From: JASFRI01 sp050115015
Lineage (GTDB): Bacteria > Acidobacteriota > Polarisedimenticolia > CBDVAL01
Direction: 5' to 3'
DNA: 14,270 bases
Assembly (NCBI GenBank): GCA_050115015.1
Contig: JASFRI010000064.1
Span: forward strand, 1 to 14,270
Shown: in pieces, positions 1-7,459 of the stretch
Numbering within the stretch: position 1 is the stretch's first letter
How the letters are laid out: every line of letters begins with the position of its first letter
The notes under the pieces: generated by a model
Told to the model about the DNA's origin: nothing
Databases searched by the model: none
What the model saw: the letters and a program-made list of their open reading frames with translations, nothing else
Translations under genes and position numbers: made by a program

Positions 1-58
1 GCGTCCTGCCTGGAAACCTTTCGTAACAAAGCGCTTCGATGGCCCGGAGGTGAAGGCG

Positions 59-133
59 ATGCAGAAGCCGCGGATCGAGCCGGACCCGCCGCAGCCCGGT
101 CGGCCTCGCGCGATGCGCCGGGAATCGAGATGA
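59..133 (+). CDS. Short upstream reading frame overlapping the sigma factor start
   Basis: A 24-codon frame starts at ATG 59 behind a strong GGAGGTGA ribosome-binding sequence (about 46-53). It ends at the TGA at 131-133, which overlaps the ATG (130) of the sigma factor in an ATGA junction. The predicted peptide is basic and proline-rich with no recognisable domain. The same frame is open leftward to base 2, so these bases could instead be the 3' end of a gene that begins outside the window. In either case the sigma gene, which has no good ribosome-binding site of its own, looks translationally coupled to whatever is read here. Function unknown. Confidence 0.3.
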   Translation: MQKPRIEPDPPQPGRPRAMRRESR

Positions 134-726
134 TCCGGCCCGCCGGCTCCGCCGCCCCGTCGGAGCCTCCCGAGCGCAGCGACGAGCAGCTCGTCGAGGA
201 GATGGCGGGCGGCAGCACCTCGGCGCTGCGGGAGATGTACGAGCGGCTCGGCTCCCTGGTGTACGCCCTGTCGCTGCGGATCACCCGCAACGAGGCGGAT
301 GCCGAGGAGGTCCTCGTGGATACCTTCCACCAGGCCTGGACGCAGGCCGCCGCCTACCAGCCGGGGCGCGGCAAGCCGGCGGCCTGGATCCTCGCCATCG
401 CCCGCAGCCGGGCGATCGACCGGGTGCGCCGGCGGGCGCGGCAGAGCGAGAAGAACCGGCGCTTCGCCGAGGAGACCGCCACCGTCCCCACCGCACCCAC
501 CGCCGACCCCGAGGAGGAGACGATCCGCCGCGACGAGGGCGCGACCCTGCGGCGGGCCCTGGCCGACCTTCCGAAGGACCAGCGCTGGGCGATCGAGCTC
601 GCGTACTTCCTCGGTTTCTCCCAGTCCCAGATCGCCGAACGGCTCGGCCTGCCTCTCGGGACGATCAAGACGCGGATGCGGCTGGGGCTCGCGAAGCTGC
701 GGCAGCAGCTGGGGGGTGCCGCATGA
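130..726 (+). CDS. ECF RNA polymerase sigma factor, SigK-like
   Basis: This 198-residue cytoplasmic protein is an extracytoplasmic-function sigma-70 factor that would direct RNA polymerase to a stress regulon. Region sigma2 spans about residues 18-100, with the core-binding helix around DAEEVLVDTFHQAW and the AWILAIARSRAIDRVR segment. A charged linker leads to sigma4 (about 138-192), with the helix-turn-helix around SQSQIAERLGLPLGTIKTRM. The sequence style, and the RskA-type partner immediately downstream, place it near the SigK/ECF19-like group. The start at 130 keeps the conserved SDEQLVEEM beginning of sigma2, and the next in-frame ATG (202) would cut into it. The Shine-Dalgarno at 130 is weak, consistent with coupling to the upstream frame. 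It overlaps the anti-sigma gene by ATGA, so the two are co-translated. The family is clear; its target promoters are unknown. Confidence 0.95.
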   Translation: MIRPAGSAAPSEPPERSDEQLVEEMAGGSTSALREMYERLGSLVYALSLRITRNEADAEEVLVDTFHQAWTQAAAYQPGRGKPAAWILAIARSRAIDRVRRRARQSEKNRRFAEETATVPTAPTADPEEETIRRDEGATLRRALADLPKDQRWAIELAYFLGFSQSQIAERLGLPLGTIKTRMRLGLAKLRQQLGGAA

Positions 727-1523
727 GCACGCACCTCGACCACGAAGCCCTGCAGGAGCTGTGCGCGGGACACGCGCTGGGGAGCCTGGATCCCGGCGAC
801 GCCGTTCTCCTCGAGGAACACCTGCAGGAGGGCTGCGCCGAGTGCCGGGACTCGCTGGCGAGCTTCCGGGCGGCGGTGGACGGCCTGGGGGCGGCGTCTC
901 CCCCGGTGACGCCCCCGGAGGGGGCCCTGGACCGCATCCTCGAGCGCGTGGCGGCGCCGGGAAAGCCCGCGGCCCGCGTCCCCCGTACGGCCTCCACCTG
1001 GCGCTGGGCGCTCCCCCTGGCGGCGTCCCTCGTCGCCGTCGCCGGGTGGATGGCCTGGGAGGAGCACGGCCGGGCGCTGCGCCTGGAGACCGAGAAGGCG
1101 GGACTGCAGGCGATCGTCGACGCGAAACCCTCTGCCGTGCGTGTCTACGAGCTCGCGCCCACCGAGGTCGCCTCCTCCGCGGAGGGGTATCTCTACCTGG
1201 ACACGAACGACCCGGCGGACGCCTCCGACGATCAGTGGAAGCTCTACGTGGATCACCTCCCTCCGGTCCCGGACGTCACCACGTACAAGGCCTGGCTTGT
1301 CACCGACAAGGGCACGCTGCCCCTCGGTTCGCTGGAGCCGGAGGCGGACGGGCACGGGTTCGCGGTGGGCCCCGTGCCGCCCTTCGACGGGGAGGCGACC
1401 GTGCAGCTCACCCTCGAGCAGGACGGGGAGGTGCCGTCGCCCAGGGGTCCGGTCATCCTGCAGGACCAGCGGCCGAAGCTGCGGCGCCCGGTGCTCCGCA
1501 CGGCGCCCCCGGACCGCCGCTAG
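723..1523 (+). CDS. rskA: RskA-type zinc-binding transmembrane anti-sigma factor
   Basis: This 266-residue protein should hold the upstream sigma factor inactive at the membrane. The N-terminal cytoplasmic domain carries a zinc anti-sigma signature: His7 and Cys14, then His33 and the pair Cys38/Cys41 in EEHLQEGCAECRD. A single transmembrane helix lies at about residues 95-112, just after TWRW. A short charged, coiled-coil-prone helix follows (about 113-135). The C-terminal extracytoplasmic domain (about 140-255) matches the RskA C-terminal fold, including YKAWLVTDKG and a final VILQ segment. In characterised RskA systems a signal outside the membrane triggers regulated proteolysis and release of the sigma factor. 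The ATGA overlap with the sigma gene supports a cognate pair. No effector gene follows on this strand, so the signal cannot be read from context. Confidence 0.92.
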   Translation: MSTHLDHEALQELCAGHALGSLDPGDAVLLEEHLQEGCAECRDSLASFRAAVDGLGAASPPVTPPEGALDRILERVAAPGKPAARVPRTASTWRWALPLAASLVAVAGWMAWEEHGRALRLETEKAGLQAIVDAKPSAVRVYELAPTEVASSAEGYLYLDTNDPADASDDQWKLYVDHLPPVPDVTTYKAWLVTDKGTLPLGSLEPEADGHGFAVGPVPPFDGEATVQLTLEQDGEVPSPRGPVILQDQRPKLRRPVLRTAPPDRR

Positions 1524-1816
1524 AGGTCCGGCCGAAAAGTCTGGTGCCGTCCGCCGCTAGCGCCATGGGCCCGGATTCGAGGCGCCGCGACGAAGGCGAT
1601 GCCCAATGCCCCTGTTCGGGGTCGGTGCATCTCGGAGGAACGGGAACGAAGAAGACGGGACCATGCCGCCGCAATGCGGGGGCGCGGAGTGTTTCAGCAG
1701 GCTGCTAGAGCGGGGAAAGACGGAGGGGGAGACCCGCGTCGGCCCTCGCTCCGGCGGCGACCCAGCGAGAAAGCCAACCCACGGTCCTCCCCCCCCATGC
1801 TGCCCCGACCGCCGCG
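1524..1816. other. Intergenic stretch without a supported gene
   Basis: These 293 bases separate the rskA-like gene from the 3' end of the minus-strand receiver-like gene. Several reading frames cross them, but their translations are low-complexity Arg/Pro/Gly/Ala strings without ribosome-binding sites, as expected of GC-rich shadow frames. Visible details are a 10-bp direct repeat ccgccgctag (1514-1523 and 1551-1560, the first copy containing the rskA stop), a run of eight C around 1790-1797, and the element tttcagcaggctgctag near 1692-1708. No convincing intrinsic terminator or riboswitch was found. Confidence 0.5.
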
Positions 1817-2191
1817 CTACGACGGGCGGCGTGGCGCGTCGGCCGGAAACCGCTTCACCGCGATCACCGGCAAGCCTCCCAGGAGCGAATCGTCCAGGTG
1901 ACGCGCGTCCTCCGCTCCCCCCACCAGGACGATCTCCTGTTCCGGGCGCAGCAGGCGCAATTGCACCAGCGCCGAGAGGCCATCCGGCCCCAGGCTCGCC
2001 AGGTCGATCACCAGGCGCGATCCGGCCTGCTCCAGACAGAGCCGCATGGCCCGCGAGGGGGACGGCTCCAGGACGATCACCGGGTCGGGCATCCGGTCCA
2101 TGAGGTGCTCCAGGGCGAAGGAGTCCCCGACGCAGCAGATCGTCGGCGGCGGGACCGGGGCGGCGGGCTGCGCTGCGGCGTTGCTCTTCAT
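1817..2191 (-). CDS. Stand-alone receiver-like (REC) domain protein
   Basis: This 124-residue protein starts at an ATG preceded by a strong AAGGAGGAG ribosome-binding site, which separates it from the shadow frames around it. After a flexible Ala/Pro leader (1-16), the order of strands and helices fits a response-regulator receiver fold. Strand 1 is TICCVGDS (Asp23), strand 2 PVIVLEPS, strand 3 RLVIDLAS (Asp63 at the phospho-acceptor place), strand 4 EIVLVGGA and strand 5 VIAVKRF (Lys113 at the conserved lysine place). The acidic pair normally found at strand 1 is reduced to one Asp, and the usual Thr/Ser after strand 4 is Gly. It is therefore a divergent or degenerate receiver. No output domain and no histidine kinase lie nearby. 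A real gene is likely; the receiver assignment is inference from the pattern. Confidence 0.68.
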   Translation of the reverse strand: MKSNAAAQPAAPVPPPTICCVGDSFALEHLMDRMPDPVIVLEPSPSRAMRLCLEQAGSRLVIDLASLGPDGLSALVQLRLLRPEQEIVLVGGAEDARHLDDSLLGGLPVIAVKRFPADAPRRPS

Positions 2192-2338
2192 GAGCTCCTC
2201 CTTCCTTCACCCCGCGGGCGTCCGTCGCCGCGATCGGGTTTCATCTCCTCCTACGACGCGGTGTCCGCATCCGGATCTGTGGCCGCCCGGGGACCTGCAA
2301 GGCCGCCTTCCCGCGCGGCCGCACCTGCGCGGCCTCCC

Positions 2339-2368
2339 TTGACGGCGCCCGGAGGGGGTGGCTACCCT
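2339..2368 (+). promoter_or_regulatory. Candidate sigma-70 promoter for the hom operon
   Basis: TTGACG (2339-2344) and TACCCT (2363-2368) are separated by 18 bases, giving a housekeeping-type promoter with a good -35 and a moderate -10. Transcription would begin near 2375, leaving a leader of about 107 bases before hom. Most of the rest of the 290-base gap (2192-2481) shows nothing clear. Prediction by eye only. Confidence 0.4.
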
Positions 2369-2429
2369 ACGCCTGCTGCGCAATCACGCAAGTCGCCGAC
2401 CTTCCGGACGCTCCGGATGGCGTTGCCAG

Positions 2430-2467
2430 CGGGCCGATCGCCGCGAGCGGTTCCGATCGCCGGCCCG
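2430..2467 (+). promoter_or_regulatory. Imperfect hairpin in the hom leader
   Basis: The arms CGGGCCGATCG (2430-2440) and CGATCGCCGGCCCG (2454-2467) can pair, with one two-base bulge, into a strong stem. It ends 14 bases before the hom ATG and next to the GAGAGG ribosome-binding site. It could affect translation or be an attenuator, but GC-rich DNA forms such stems by chance. Confidence 0.25.
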
Positions 2468-2481
2468 CGAGAGGACCGACC

Positions 2482-3528
2482 ATGAAGCACCCATGGACGC
2501 TGATCGGCTGCGGGACCGTCGGCCGCGGACTCCTGGAGATCCTCCGGGACCGCGGGGACGATCTCCGCCGGCTCCACGACGCGGAGTTCCCCCTCGTGGG
2601 GGTCTCCGACATGAAGATGGGCTCCGCCGAGGATCCCGCCGGGCTGGACCTGGCGGCCGTCCTGGCCGCGGCGGAGCACGGATCGTTCGACGGGCTGCCC
2701 GGCGCCGACCGGCGCCGGGATGCGCCCGGCCTCATCCGGGAGGTCGATGCGGCGATCGTCGCCGAGGCCACCTTCACGAACCTGGAGACCGGCGAGCCCG
2801 CCCTGGGCCACTTCCGGACCGCCCTGGAGCACGGGCGCTCCGTGGTGACCACGAACAAGGGCCCCATCGCCCTCGAGCTCGCCTCCCTGCAGGACCTCGC
2901 CGCCCGCCACGGCGCCGACCTCCGGTTCGAGGGGACCGTCATGAGCGGAACCCCCGTCCTGAGCCTGGCGATGCGGGATCTCGCCGGCGACCGCATCCAG
3001 GAGATCCGGGGCATCCTCAACGGGACGACGAACTACATCCTCACCCGGATGGAGGGCGGCGATGCGTACGGCGACGCTTTGGCCGAGGCGCAGCGCCTGG
3101 GGTACGCGGAGGCCAAGCCCGACGCGGACGTGGAGGGACATGACGCCCAGGCCAAGGTGATGATCCTCGCCGCGGCGCTGATGGGGCGCAGCCTGCGCGC
3201 GTCGGACGTCCCCTGCCAGGGGATCACCGGCATTACCCCGGAGCGGATCGCCGACGCCCGGGCGGGCGGCAGGCGCTACAAGCTGCTCGGGACGGTGCGA
3301 CGCACCGAAGACGGGGTCGAGGCCTCGGTGGCGCCGGTGGCGGTGGAGCTGGACGACCCGCTGGCCGGCATCGCGGGGGTGGCCAACGCGATCCACTTCC
3401 GCACCGAGCTGCTCGGGTCGCTGACGGTGGTCGGCCCCGGCGCCGGCCGCCGGGAGACCGGGTTCTCCCTCCTGGCGGACATGCTCGCCATCCACCGCCG
3501 CCTCGCGGCACGGGAGGTGCGGCGATGA
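2482..3528 (+). CDS. hom: Homoserine dehydrogenase
   Basis: This enzyme reduces L-aspartate 4-semialdehyde to L-homoserine with NAD(P)H, the branch point toward threonine and methionine, in the cytoplasm. The 348-residue protein begins with a Rossmann nucleotide-binding motif (LIGCGTVGRGLLEIL, about residues 6-20). It contains TTNKGPIAL with Lys126, the GTVMSGTPV and GILNGTTNYIL segments of the substrate domain, and the catalytic DVEGHDAQAK stretch with Asp221 and Lys225. It stops after the catalytic domain: there is no C-terminal ACT domain, so threonine feedback through ACT is not expected. This matches the short class of the family. The start has GAGAGG about six bases upstream. The stop overlaps the next gene by ATGA, implying a shared transcript with the aldehyde dehydrogenase. 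Family assignment is firm; a homoserine-dehydrogenase-like enzyme of a specialised pathway is possible given the unusual partner. Confidence 0.9.
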   Translation: MKHPWTLIGCGTVGRGLLEILRDRGDDLRRLHDAEFPLVGVSDMKMGSAEDPAGLDLAAVLAAAEHGSFDGLPGADRRRDAPGLIREVDAAIVAEATFTNLETGEPALGHFRTALEHGRSVVTTNKGPIALELASLQDLAARHGADLRFEGTVMSGTPVLSLAMRDLAGDRIQEIRGILNGTTNYILTRMEGGDAYGDALAEAQRLGYAEAKPDADVEGHDAQAKVMILAAALMGRSLRASDVPCQGITGITPERIADARAGGRRYKLLGTVRRTEDGVEASVAPVAVELDDPLAGIAGVANAIHFRTELLGSLTVVGPGAGRRETGFSLLADMLAIHRRLAAREVRR

Positions 3529-4946
3529 AGATGATCCTGGGAGGGGAATGGACGGACCGCGAGACGCGGATCCCCGTCGAGGACCCGTACGACGGCTCGA
3601 CCTTCGAGCACGTCCCGGCGGCCTCCGGCGAGGACGTCCGCGCCGCCATCGCCGCCGCGGTGGAGGGGTACCGCGAGAACCGGGACCTGCCGGCCCACCG
3701 GCGGGTCGCCGCCATGCTCGCCACCGCCCGCCACGTGGAGGAGCGTGCCGAGGAGTTCGCCCGCACCATCGCCATGGAGGGCAGCAAGACCATCAACGAG
3801 GCCCGCAAGGAGGTGGGCCGCGCGGTCAACACCCTGGTCCTGTCGGCGGAGGAGGGGCGTCGGCTGCTCGGGGAGACGATCCCCTTCGACACCATGCCCG
3901 GCTCCGAGGACCGCTGGGGCTACTACTACCGCTTCCCCATCGGCGTCATCGCCGCCATCACGCCCTTCAACGATCCCCTGAACCTGGTCGCCCACAAGGT
4001 CGGCCCGGCGCTGGTGTCCGGAAACGCCGTCGTCGTGAAGCCCGCCACGGTCACGCCCCTGTCGGCCCTCCGGCTGGGAGAGGCGCTCCTGGCGGGCGGT
4101 TTCCCCCCGGCCGCGGTCTCGGTCATCACCGGGCGCGGCGAGGAGATCGGTGAGTCCCTGGTGTCCGACCCGAGGGTGCGGATGATCTCCTTCACCGGCG
4201 GGCTGGAGGCGGGGCGCCGCGTCGCGCGGATGGCCGGCATCAAGAAGATCGGCATGGAGCTGGGCTCGAACTCGCCGGTGATCGTCCTGGCCGACGCCGA
4301 CCTGGAGCGGGCCGTGGAGCTGACGGTCTCCGGGGCGTTCTGGGCCGCGGGACAGAACTGCATCGGGGTGCAGCGCGTCTACATCGAGGAGGCGGTCTAC
4401 GGCGAGTTCGAGGAGCGCTTCGCCGGGCGCGCCCGGCGGGTGCGCACGGGCCCCAAGCTCGACGAGTCCACGGACATGGGCCCGATGATCAGCGAGCCCG
4501 AGGCGCGGCGGGTGGAGAGCTGGATCCGCGAGGCCGTGGAGGGCGGCGCCCGGGTGCTGGCCGGCGGCGGCCGGACCGGCGCGGTCGTGGAGCCGACGGT
4601 CATGGCCGGCATCCCGGAGGGGGCCGCGCTGGACTGCCAGGAGGTGTTCGGACCCGTGGTGGGCCTCTACCCGGTCCCGGACCTGGAGACCGCCATCGCG
4701 CGCTCGAACGCCGTGGACTTCGGCCTGCACGCGGCGATCTTCACCCAGGACATCGACCGCGCCCACCAGGCGATCCGTGGCCTGGACGTGGGCGGGGTGA
4801 TCGTCAACGATTCCACCGACTACCGCCTGGACGCCATGCCCTTCGGCGGCGTGAAGGGTTCCGGCCTCGGCCGGGAGGGGATCCGCTTCGCCCTCCAGGA
4901 GATGACCGAGCCGAAGGTGGTCTGCTTCAACCTCAGGAGGGGCTAG
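3525..4946 (+). CDS. NAD(P)-dependent aldehyde dehydrogenase
   Basis: This 473-residue member of the ALDH superfamily should oxidise an aldehyde to the acid. The catalytic set is visible. The oxyanion-hole region is TPFNDPLNLVAHK, and VVVKPATVTPLSA supplies the cofactor-contacting Lys. SFTGG is the Rossmann-type cofactor segment. The general base is Glu245 in MELGSNSP, and the nucleophile is Cys279 in GQNCIGVQRV. The Glu-Cys spacing of 34 residues is the family norm. EVFGPVVGLYPV and PFGGVKGSGLGREG complete the signature. The GQNCIGVQRV style resembles lactaldehyde, sulfoacetaldehyde and phosphonate-related ALDH groups rather than betaine-aldehyde enzymes, but the substrate cannot be read from the sequence. 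The ATGA overlap with hom suggests a semialdehyde or a related intermediate as substrate. Its 3' end overlaps the convergent GH57 gene by 14 bp. Confidence 0.9.
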   Translation: MKMILGGEWTDRETRIPVEDPYDGSTFEHVPAASGEDVRAAIAAAVEGYRENRDLPAHRRVAAMLATARHVEERAEEFARTIAMEGSKTINEARKEVGRAVNTLVLSAEEGRRLLGETIPFDTMPGSEDRWGYYYRFPIGVIAAITPFNDPLNLVAHKVGPALVSGNAVVVKPATVTPLSALRLGEALLAGGFPPAAVSVITGRGEEIGESLVSDPRVRMISFTGGLEAGRRVARMAGIKKIGMELGSNSPVIVLADADLERAVELTVSGAFWAAGQNCIGVQRVYIEEAVYGEFEERFAGRARRVRTGPKLDESTDMGPMISEPEARRVESWIREAVEGGARVLAGGGRTGAVVEPTVMAGIPEGAALDCQEVFGPVVGLYPVPDLETAIARSNAVDFGLHAAIFTQDIDRAHQAIRGLDVGGVIVNDSTDYRLDAMPFGGVKGSGLGREGIRFALQEMTEPKVVCFNLRRG

Positions 4947-7362
4947 AGGTCCCCGGCACCCGGAACCGGAGCTGATCCCCCAGCGCGGCGAAGGCCTGCA
5001 GCCAGCGGGACGCCCCCCGCGCCCGCATCTCGGGGTGGGCGGTCTGAAGGAGCTCGTAGAACAGGTTCTGGGCCCGCCACCGGTTGACGTCGAAGGGCAC
5101 CTCGTGCGCCAGCGCCGCCAGGTCGGTGGCACGGTCCAGCGCCTCCAGGTCGCCGGGCTCCGCGGCGAGGGACTCCATCGTGCGCTCCAGCGCCTCCTGG
5201 AGCGCGAAGCCCAGCCCCCCGGCGTCCAGGGTCACATGCTCGCCGGAGGCCGCCTGCAGCGCGGTCCGGATCGCCCCGGGGTCCGGTCGATCCGCCTCCA
5301 GCTCGCGGCGGAGCGAGGCGTTGAGGACGAACTCGCCGGCGGCGCGCAGCACCCCCGGGAGCGGGACGCCGAGGCCGGCGAGGAAGCGCATCAGCGCCGC
5401 GTGACGGTCGTGGATCTGCCGCAGTCCCGCCTCGGCCTCCTCAAGGGTCGCCTCGAGCAGCGAGTTGATCGCCCGCCGCTGCTCGTCCCGGAACAGCGAC
5501 TTCAGCGAGTACGTCACCCCCTCGAAGTGGCGGTCGAGCAGCCGGACGATCTGGGCGAAGTCGGACGCATCCATCGCCCGCCGCGCGTCGGCGATCAGCG
5601 CCAGGTACTCCTCCTCCCCCCGGAACTCCCGCACCCCCGCCTGGACGTTGTGATCGCCGAGATGGAACACGCCGAAGGAGAGCTCCTGACCCTCGCCGGT
5701 GATGCGCGACGCGAAGCGGCCGCGCCCCACCAGCAGGCGGCCACGCCCCGCCTGGAACCGCCGCAGCTCCCGGATCGCGGCGTCGTAGCAGTAGATCCGC
5801 GTCTCCTCCTCGTAGCTCTCGAACAGCGAGCTGACCACGAAGTGCGCCGCCACCTGCGCCAGGTCGATCATCGCCGGACGGACCTGCTCCACGTAGATCC
5901 GCGCCCCGTCACCGTGCTCCGGGAGGTTGCTGGGCGCCGCGGTCAGGTGTCGCAGGAGATCCGGCTCCGGGTCGTGCCCCAGCGCCTCCCGGGCCAGCTG
6001 GATCGAGCGACCGGCGTAGCGGAGGATCTGGACCGTCTCGATCCCGGAGATCTCGTCGAAGAACCAGCCGCAGCTCGTGTACATCAGCATCGCGTTGCGC
6101 TGCATCTCGAGCAGCTTGCGCACCTGCACCCGCGAGGCGTCGTCCAGCGGCGCGACGGCGTGCCGTGACCAGAACGCCTCCGCGGCGGCATCCCCCCGGT
6201 CCAGCAGCAGTTCCACGTAATCGTCCCGGGCCTCCCAGGGGGAACGCAGGTGGCGGCCCGCGGCCTCCTCGAACCGGGGGGCCAGGTCGTCGCGCAGGCC
6301 GTCCAGACCCTGCCGGAGCGGCCCGCGCCAGCGCTGATCCCAGCCGGGATGCGCGCCGATCCGGCAGCCGCAGTCCGACCGCCAGCGCTCCACGCCGTGC
6401 TCGCAGCTCCAGGAGGAGCGCTCGACGATCTCCACCTCGTGATCCGGCGGATGCCGCTCCAGGTACTCCCCGTAGTTCGTCAGGCGGGCGCCGGAGCCCC
6501 GGTCGATGCGCTCCAGGGCGTAGGCCAGCGCCATCTCCCCGTGCTTCTGGTGGTGGCCGTAGGTCTCCCCGTCGGTGGCCACGCTGGCGATCTGCGGGTG
6601 CTCGCCGTCGGTGGCCAGCGACCCCAGCAGCCTGTCGGCCAGCCGGTCGCCGCTGCCGAGCAGCCCCTCGAAGGCGATGGCCTGGGAGACCGGGCCGTCG
6701 TAGAAGAACACCGCGATCGCCGCCCCCGAGGGGAGCACGACCCGGTAGGGCACCGTGGACGGCACGTGCCCGCCCTCCACGTCGGTCCAGCCACGCTCCC
6801 CGATGCGCCGGAAGCGACGCGCCTGGCGCGGCGCGAGGATGGTGAACCGGATCCCCTCCGCGGCGAGGACCTCCAGCGACGCGGTGTCCACCGCCGTCTC
6901 CGGCAGCCACATCCCCTCAGGAGGCCGGCGGAACCGGTGCTCGAAGTCACGGATCCCCCAGCGGACCTGGGTGACGCGATCCCGGGCCGACGCCAGCGGC
7001 AGGATCATGTGGTTGTAGGCCTGGGCGATGGCGTTCCCGTGCCCCCCGAAGCGCTCCAGGCTGCGGCGATCCGCCTCGAGAAGCGCCTCGTAGACCTTGG
7101 GAGCGTGGGGCTCCATCCAGGAGAGCAGCGTGGGCCCGAAGTTGAAGCTGATCCGGGCGTAGTTGCTCACGATCTTCTCGATGCGGTCCTCCCGGTCGAG
7201 GATGCGGGCGAACGCGTTCGGCGCGTAGCACTCGAAGGTGATGCGCTCGTTCCAGTCGTGGTGCGGCCTGGCGGCGTCCTGCAGCTCGATGGTCTCGAGC
7301 CAGGGGTTCTCCCTGGGGGGCTGGTAGAAGTGGCCGTGGACGCAGACGTGGTGGCGGCTCAA
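4933..7362 (-). CDS. Glycoside hydrolase family 57-like protein with DUF3536
   Basis: This 809-residue protein has an N-terminal GH57-type (beta/alpha)7 domain (about 1-330) and a long helical C-terminal part matching the DUF3536 arrangement. GH57 hallmarks are CVHGHFYQPPRENPW near the N-terminus, the nucleophile motif GMWLPE (Glu155) and the acid motif ATDGETYGHH (Asp264, Glu266). GH57 enzymes act on alpha-glucans (amylases, branching enzymes, glucanotransferases) with retention. DUF3536 members are commonly annotated as glycoside hydrolases, but their substrate is not established as far as I know. No signal peptide is visible, so it is probably cytoplasmic. The frame opens with TTG at 7362, and no in-frame ATG or GTG was seen upstream of it before the motif. 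The ribosome-binding site is poor. A seven-codon frame (7379-7359) overlaps the start, allowing coupling. No glycogen gene lies nearby. Confidence 0.88.
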   Translation of the reverse strand: MSRHHVCVHGHFYQPPRENPWLETIELQDAARPHHDWNERITFECYAPNAFARILDREDRIEKIVSNYARISFNFGPTLLSWMEPHAPKVYEALLEADRRSLERFGGHGNAIAQAYNHMILPLASARDRVTQVRWGIRDFEHRFRRPPEGMWLPETAVDTASLEVLAAEGIRFTILAPRQARRFRRIGERGWTDVEGGHVPSTVPYRVVLPSGAAIAVFFYDGPVSQAIAFEGLLGSGDRLADRLLGSLATDGEHPQIASVATDGETYGHHQKHGEMALAYALERIDRGSGARLTNYGEYLERHPPDHEVEIVERSSWSCEHGVERWRSDCGCRIGAHPGWDQRWRGPLRQGLDGLRDDLAPRFEEAAGRHLRSPWEARDDYVELLLDRGDAAAEAFWSRHAVAPLDDASRVQVRKLLEMQRNAMLMYTSCGWFFDEISGIETVQILRYAGRSIQLAREALGHDPEPDLLRHLTAAPSNLPEHGDGARIYVEQVRPAMIDLAQVAAHFVVSSLFESYEEETRIYCYDAAIRELRRFQAGRGRLLVGRGRFASRITGEGQELSFGVFHLGDHNVQAGVREFRGEEEYLALIADARRAMDASDFAQIVRLLDRHFEGVTYSLKSLFRDEQRRAINSLLEATLEEAEAGLRQIHDRHAALMRFLAGLGVPLPGVLRAAGEFVLNASLRRELEADRPDPGAIRTALQAASGEHVTLDAGGLGFALQEALERTMESLAAEPGDLEALDRATDLAALAHEVPFDVNRWRAQNLFYELLQTAHPEMRARGASRWLQAFAALGDQLRFRVPGTSSPS

Positions 7363-7450
7363 CGCTCGACCCGGATCATCGTGGATAGGACCTTCCCGTC
7401 GGCGCCGCCGGGGCGCCGCGCCGCATGACCGCTCCCTGGACCGGCGGCCG

Positions 7451-7459
7451 ATTCTACCA
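7451..7459 (-). promoter_or_regulatory. Extended -10 promoter element for the GH57 gene, inside an inverted repeat
   Basis: Read on the minus strand this is TGGTAGAAT, an extended -10 (TGn plus TAGAAT) about 90 bases upstream of the GH57 start. It lies inside a perfect palindrome GATTCT-ACC-AGAATC (7450-7464), a small AT-rich island in a GC-rich gap. No clear -35 was seen. The palindrome could be an operator for a dimeric regulator. Confidence 0.35.

Noticed and set aside
299..1708. Long plus-strand frame (469 codons) across the sigma and anti-sigma genes
   Set aside because: Arg/Gly/Pro/Ala-rich shadow of the two recognisable genes in another frame.
1640..1760. Possible cobalamin riboswitch, because of a GGAGACCCGC-like string
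   Set aside because: The other conserved blocks of the riboswitch are absent and no matching gene is downstream.
1557..2210. Minus-strand 217-codon frame and plus-strand frames over the gap and receiver-like gene
   Set aside because: Low-complexity translations without ribosome-binding sites; the 1817-2191 frame has balanced composition and a strong ribosome-binding site.
3276..5132. Minus-strand 618-codon frame over hom and the aldehyde dehydrogenase
   Set aside because: Shadow of two well-supported genes; no domain signature and His/Arg/Gly-biased translation.
5035..7428. Plus-strand frames of 377 and 392 codons over the GH57 gene
   Set aside because: Reverse-complement shadows of the GH57/DUF3536 coding sequence.
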